This document shows, piece by piece, positions 6,917 through 8,959 of a stretch of 8,959 nucleotides of DNA; positions within the stretch are counted from its first letter, which is position 1, and every line of letters begins with the position of its first letter. The position numbers and the translations under genes are program-made. The notes beneath the pieces were generated by a model. It searched no databases. It was not told the origin of the DNA and saw only the letters and a program-made list of their open reading frames with translations. The stretch is from Acidobacteriota bacterium (lineage in GTDB: Bacteria > Acidobacteriota > Terriglobia > Terriglobales > Acidobacteriaceae), in NCBI GenBank assembly GCA_025353435.1, contig JANXQR010000101.1, positions 1 to 8,959 on the forward strand, in the 5' to 3' direction.

Positions 6917-6971
6917 CTTCCAGATCGATTCTTGTATTCCGGGTTAAAGCTTTGGATTCGATGAAGGTGCG

Positions 6972-8240
6972 TTACCAGGTTTCGACGGCGAGAATGTTCG
7001 GCGGACCTGGGTGGCCCTCAATTACCTGCGTCTCAATCACTGCTTCCATGTTCTTCTCTTCCCAATCGCGAGGAGCCTTGGCAAGCAGTGAGTTCAGGTA
7101 CTCGGGGTTATAGAGGATTTCTCCTGCCGCTTCAGTACCTTCCTCTGAAATACCTGCAGCGATGATCACTGGCTGGCCGGTCGTCTTGTCGTGGATTCGC
7201 GCCACGATTGCGTAGTCGCGTGACAATTTCTGGTACGGCAGATCCCAGGCAGTGGCCCAGGTCGTCTTGGTGCTGCTTTTGCGGTCCACCAGCAACGCCA
7301 CGCCATCTTTCGATTCAAATCCAAAGCGAAGATTCTGCGTCACCCGCAGAGTCCAGATATTGTCGAACGCGCCGATCAGCACAAATGGGCCTTCACGGAG
7401 CTGTCCGAAAGACGCTTCAGAGGCGGGAACAACCCGGAAAGCCTTGTGGCGCGAAGCAAGTGCAGCCACCGTGCGCGTGAGCGTAATCACATCGGCCAGG
7501 GCAAGGTTGCCGGAGTAGTGCAGCCGGAAATAGAGTGGCTCGGGCTTCGGATTGGTGACGACGGTATCAAGGGAGTTGATCGAACCGACGTCGATGTTTT
7601 TTGCCGGCTCGCCCAGGCAAAATGTCGTGGGGTTGACGCTCGAAGTCACGGGCCCCCAGAAACGGTCGATGTTCGAGAGCGGCGGTGGCTCGTTGTGATA
7701 GCGCAGCCCGGTCAGCATGCCCACGGTGCCAGCCAAAACGACCATCGCTACGACACTCGTGGCCACCACCCAGCGAAGCCTCCACAAGCGCGACGGCGCG
7801 GCTGGCGCAACCTCTCCCGCAGCTTGAATCGCAGCAATGGGCGGCTCAGGCATCTGAAAACGTTCGGGTTCCCGGAACAGCGGTACGTAGGACCCGGTGG
7901 GAAGCTCAAGAAGCAGCTCGCCGCGGTGGGCTGGGTCGTAATAGTACTGTGTGAGCCGTTTGCGGACCTCCCCGGCGGTGATGCGGACCACAGGGTCTGA
8001 ATTCGCATCGTAAGTGGGGGACCGGCCGAAGACTTCAACCCCAATGCTGCGTTCCTTGAGCTCCGCTGCATTACCGAGCAGGGTCTGCTCCACGGCATAT
8101 GCCAGCAGCGCCGGGTAGCGCTTGCTGTTGGCAAACAGGGGATGAGCCAGTAGCCTTTCCAACTGCTCGCGGACGCGAGGCGTTTCGATCACTGGTTTGG
8201 CATCTGCCAAATCAATAGCAGATTTCTGCCCTATGGGCAT
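6972..8240 (-). CDS. Single-pass membrane protein with cytoplasmic putative DNA-binding-type N-terminal domain
   Basis: The 422-residue product has a soluble N-terminal domain (about 20-122), a Pro/Ala-rich linker, one strong membrane helix (about 157-179, WVVATSVVAMVVLAGTVGML) and a roughly 240-residue C-terminal domain, predicted periplasmic. The N-domain carries LLAHPLFANSKR, LKERSIGVEVFGR, YDANSDPVVRITAGEVRKRL and LPTGSYVPLF. This block also occurs at the N-terminus of acidobacterial proteins annotated as adenylate cyclase-like or TPR proteins, in my recollection. Its helical, Arg-rich character suggests a DNA-binding or signalling domain, which is unproven. The C-domain is not a family I recognise. 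The layout resembles one-component membrane regulators of the ToxR/CadC kind. The start is secure: AAGGAG (plus 8247-8252) lies 6 bases before the ATG, with a good promoter 170 bases upstream. Confidence 0.8.
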   Translation of the reverse strand: MPIGQKSAIDLADAKPVIETPRVREQLERLLAHPLFANSKRYPALLAYAVEQTLLGNAAELKERSIGVEVFGRSPTYDANSDPVVRITAGEVRKRLTQYYYDPAHRGELLLELPTGSYVPLFREPERFQMPEPPIAAIQAAGEVAPAAPSRLWRLRWVVATSVVAMVVLAGTVGMLTGLRYHNEPPPLSNIDRFWGPVTSSVNPTTFCLGEPAKNIDVGSINSLDTVVTNPKPEPLYFRLHYSGNLALADVITLTRTVAALASRHKAFRVVPASEASFGQLREGPFVLIGAFDNIWTLRVTQNLRFGFESKDGVALLVDRKSSTKTTWATAWDLPYQKLSRDYAIVARIHDKTTGQPVIIAAGISEEGTEAAGEILYNPEYLNSLLAKAPRDWEEKNMEAVIETQVIEGHPGPPNILAVETW

Positions 8241-8322
8241 TTCGGTCTCCTTGCGGCAAGTGAGTCAAGTGTCTTGCAGATCGCAGTGAACAGCATTTTC
8301 GGCCCAACACGGCTCAAATTGT

Positions 8323-8343
8323 GGCTTGGCAGATGGCCAAGCC
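8323..8343 (-). promoter_or_regulatory. Stem-loop in the 5' leader of the membrane protein gene
   Basis: GGCTTGGC (8323-8330) and GCCAAGCC (8336-8343) are perfect inverted complements around a 5-base loop. If the promoter at 8408-8436 is used, this hairpin sits early in a leader of about 160 bases. No T tract follows on the minus strand, so it is unlikely to be an attenuator by itself. It could affect stability, or be a protein-binding palindrome in the DNA. Confidence 0.4.
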
Positions 8344-8400
8344 GATGAGATCACGTTGGCGTTTCATTACATCAAGCAATTCAGTCTGGTTTTCAATCGT

Positions 8401-8421
8401 ACCCCGTATAATACGTGGGGT
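8401..8421. promoter_or_regulatory. Imperfect palindrome over facing -10 boxes, operator candidate
   Basis: The 21 bases have perfect outer arms ACCCC (8401-8405) and GGGGT (8417-8421) and a symmetric A/T-rich centre. The plus-strand TATAAT (8407-8412) and the minus-strand TATTAT (plus 8408-8413) both lie inside it. A dimeric regulator bound here would cover both start regions at once. The symmetry is seen directly; regulator binding is inference. Confidence 0.4.
8407..8412 (+). promoter_or_regulatory. Consensus -10 box for the small rightward gene
   Basis: A perfect TATAAT lies 66 bases before the ATG of the 42-codon ORF. No good -35 hexamer exists at 16-18 bases (8384-8390 reads GTCTGGT) and there is no extended TGn motif, so the promoter would be weak or activator-dependent. 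Confidence 0.4.
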
Positions 8422-8436
8422 GTGGGGAGTTGTCTA
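8408..8436 (-). promoter_or_regulatory. Sigma70-type promoter for the membrane protein gene
   Basis: On the minus strand TAGACA (plus 8431-8436) is followed after exactly 17 bases by TATTAT (plus 8408-8413). Each hexamer has five of six consensus bases and the spacing is optimal. Transcription would start near 8400, giving a leader of about 160 bases before the ATG at 8240. This is the best promoter seen in the window. Confidence 0.6.
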
Positions 8437-8478
8437 GATTGGATTAAATTGCGGTTTTGAAACGGCTTAGGTGACTTA

Positions 8479-8607
8479 ATGGTGACAATAGTACCCGATG
8501 GAACCTTTCTAGGTGACGGGGGCAAACCTATAGTTCTAATCGGTCCAGAAGATGAGCTGAAGCGGTGGTGTGCGGGCCGGGTTTCCCGTTCTTTACATCC
8601 CTGTTAA
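8479..8607 (+). CDS. Small 42-residue hypothetical protein with its own expression signals
   Basis: An ATG at 8479 opens 42 codons to TAA at 8605-8607. AGGTGA (8469-8474), a full match to the anti-Shine-Dalgarno core, ends 4 bases before the ATG; a GTG at 8482 is an alternative start. A consensus TATAAT box lies upstream at 8407 and a strong terminator downstream at 8637-8698, so every element of a compact gene is present in the right order. The peptide (MVTIVPDGTFLGDGG, then PIVLIGPEDELKRW, ending in RSLHPC) is soluble with no signal peptide or membrane segment. It has a predicted beta-strand VTIVPDG, a Gly-rich turn, a second strand and a short charged helix, with Cys31 and Cys42. I recognise no family. 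It is divergent from the membrane protein gene and may share its operator. Confidence 0.5.
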   Translation: MVTIVPDGTFLGDGGKPIVLIGPEDELKRWCAGRVSRSLHPC

Positions 8608-8636
8608 AGGCGCATTTTCTTGTGATTGCGGCTCCT

Positions 8637-8698
8637 CGCCCCTCCGTTTGCCAGACCTGGATGAATCCAGGCAGGACTTACAGAGGGGCGCTTTTTTT
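8637..8698 (+). terminator. Intrinsic terminator with a nested stem, followed by seven T
   Basis: CGCCCCTC (8637-8644) pairs perfectly with GAGGGGCG (8683-8690), and a run of seven T follows at 8692-8698. Between the arms is a second hairpin: CCTGGAT (8656-8662) with ATCCAGG (8665-8671), realistically six pairs with a TGAA loop. The T run is on the plus strand only, so it ends rightward transcripts. The only candidate upstream is the 42-codon ORF, whose stop is 29 bases before the stem. A competing GGGGC/GCCCC hairpin (8685-8689 with 8699-8703) would place the T run in its loop. Confidence 0.75.
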
Positions 8699-8833
8699 GC
8701 CCCAAAATGTCCCTCGAACCCCTTAACTGGTGATATGGGATTCGGTATTTCGCGGGCCTCATCCTGCCAGGAAGCGGACCAGACTACTCCAGAAACCTGG
8801 CCCGGCAATCCAGAAATGAAGCCAGGAAAACGT
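8699..8833. other. Spacer between the terminator and the dehydrogenase end
   Basis: No gene is visible here. A weak fold-back, CCTGGC (8796-8801) with GCCAGG (8821-8826), lies just beyond the stop of the leftward dehydrogenase and could be part of its 3' end. It has a 19-base loop and no clear T run on the minus strand, so I do not call it a terminator. Confidence 0.3.
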
Positions 8834-8959
8834 CTAGGTGAGAGCCCGGTCGAGGTGGACATAGCCGCCGTCAACGATCAGGTGCTGGCCGGTGGTGTGT
8901 CCGGACTGGGTGGGCGACAGGAGAAAGACCGTGGCAGCGGCGATTTCCGACGACAGGGT
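8834..8959 (-). CDS. C-terminus of a short-chain dehydrogenase/reductase, truncated by the window edge
   Basis: Reading leftwards from the right edge, 41 codons run open to a TAG at 8834-8836. The peptide ends with the classical SDR C-terminal signature: SSEIAAATVFLLSPTQSG followed by TTGQHLIVDGGYVHLDRAL. In this family the TGQxxxVDGG block closes the Rossmann fold and lines the substrate pocket after the cofactor site, which lies outside the window. These enzymes oxidise or reduce alcohols and ketones with NAD(P)H; the substrate cannot be inferred from the tail. The ending VHLDRAL after DGGY is longer than in FabG-type reductases, suggesting a sugar or polyol dehydrogenase type, a weak inference. 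Confidence 0.88.
   Translation of the reverse strand, partial: TLSSEIAAATVFLLSPTQSGHTTGQHLIVDGGYVHLDRALT

Noticed and set aside
8250..8260. Palindrome CTTGCGGCAAG overlapping the ribosome site of the membrane protein gene
   Set aside because: A one-base loop cannot form, so the real stem would be about four pairs; too weak to propose control of translation.
8593..8874. 93-codon minus-strand frame across the terminator and the dehydrogenase end
   Set aside because: It overlaps the SDR stop in another frame, spans a strong opposite-strand terminator, and its translation is low-complexity with no signals.

Overview
The window looks like chromosomal DNA of a soil-type Acidobacteriota (Terriglobales-like) bacterium. 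This is inferred from protein character rather than from a marker gene. The signs are moderately high GC, a secreted His/Asp/Trp-rich protein of a type I associate with this group, a membrane-anchored protein with the 'VFGR..YD...DPVVRI' N-terminal domain common there, and a secreted family 3 glycosidase. I see no rRNA, tRNA, CRISPR array, transposase or phage gene. Most genes are single-gene units.

Layout. 1-148 (minus) is the N-terminus of a secreted protein that runs off the left edge. 292-1089 (plus) is a DUF1223 thioredoxin-like exported protein. It converges on a Sel1-repeat protein (1106-1660, minus), which may be preceded by a 26-codon upstream ORF whose stop overlaps its start. 1802-3082 (plus) is glyA, serine hydroxymethyltransferase, with a -10-like box so close to the ATG that the mRNA may be leaderless. 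3240-3842 (plus) is the secreted His/Asp-rich protein, closed by a clear intrinsic terminator (3862-3891). 4035-6284 (plus) is an exported GH3 beta-glycosidase followed by a 12-bp perfect inverted repeat. After a roughly 390-base non-coding stretch comes a small basic protein (6674-6916, plus). It converges on a 422-residue membrane-anchored putative regulator (6972-8240, minus). The window ends with the C-terminus of a short-chain dehydrogenase (8834-8959, minus), running off the right edge.

The most interesting stretch is 8241-8833. It contains what reads as a complete, very small transcription unit on the plus strand: a consensus TATAAT box (8407-8412), a strong Shine-Dalgarno (8469-8474), a 42-codon ORF (8479-8607) and a stem-loop followed by seven T (8637-8698). 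The TATAAT box lies on the same bases as the -10 of a good opposite-strand promoter for the membrane protein, inside an imperfect palindrome. The two divergent genes may therefore compete for one site or share an operator.

The genes do not form one pathway. glyA is one-carbon/serine housekeeping. The GH3 enzyme and the truncated dehydrogenase suit a saprophyte that uses plant polysaccharide. The exported DUF1223, Sel1 and His-rich proteins are envelope functions of unknown detail.
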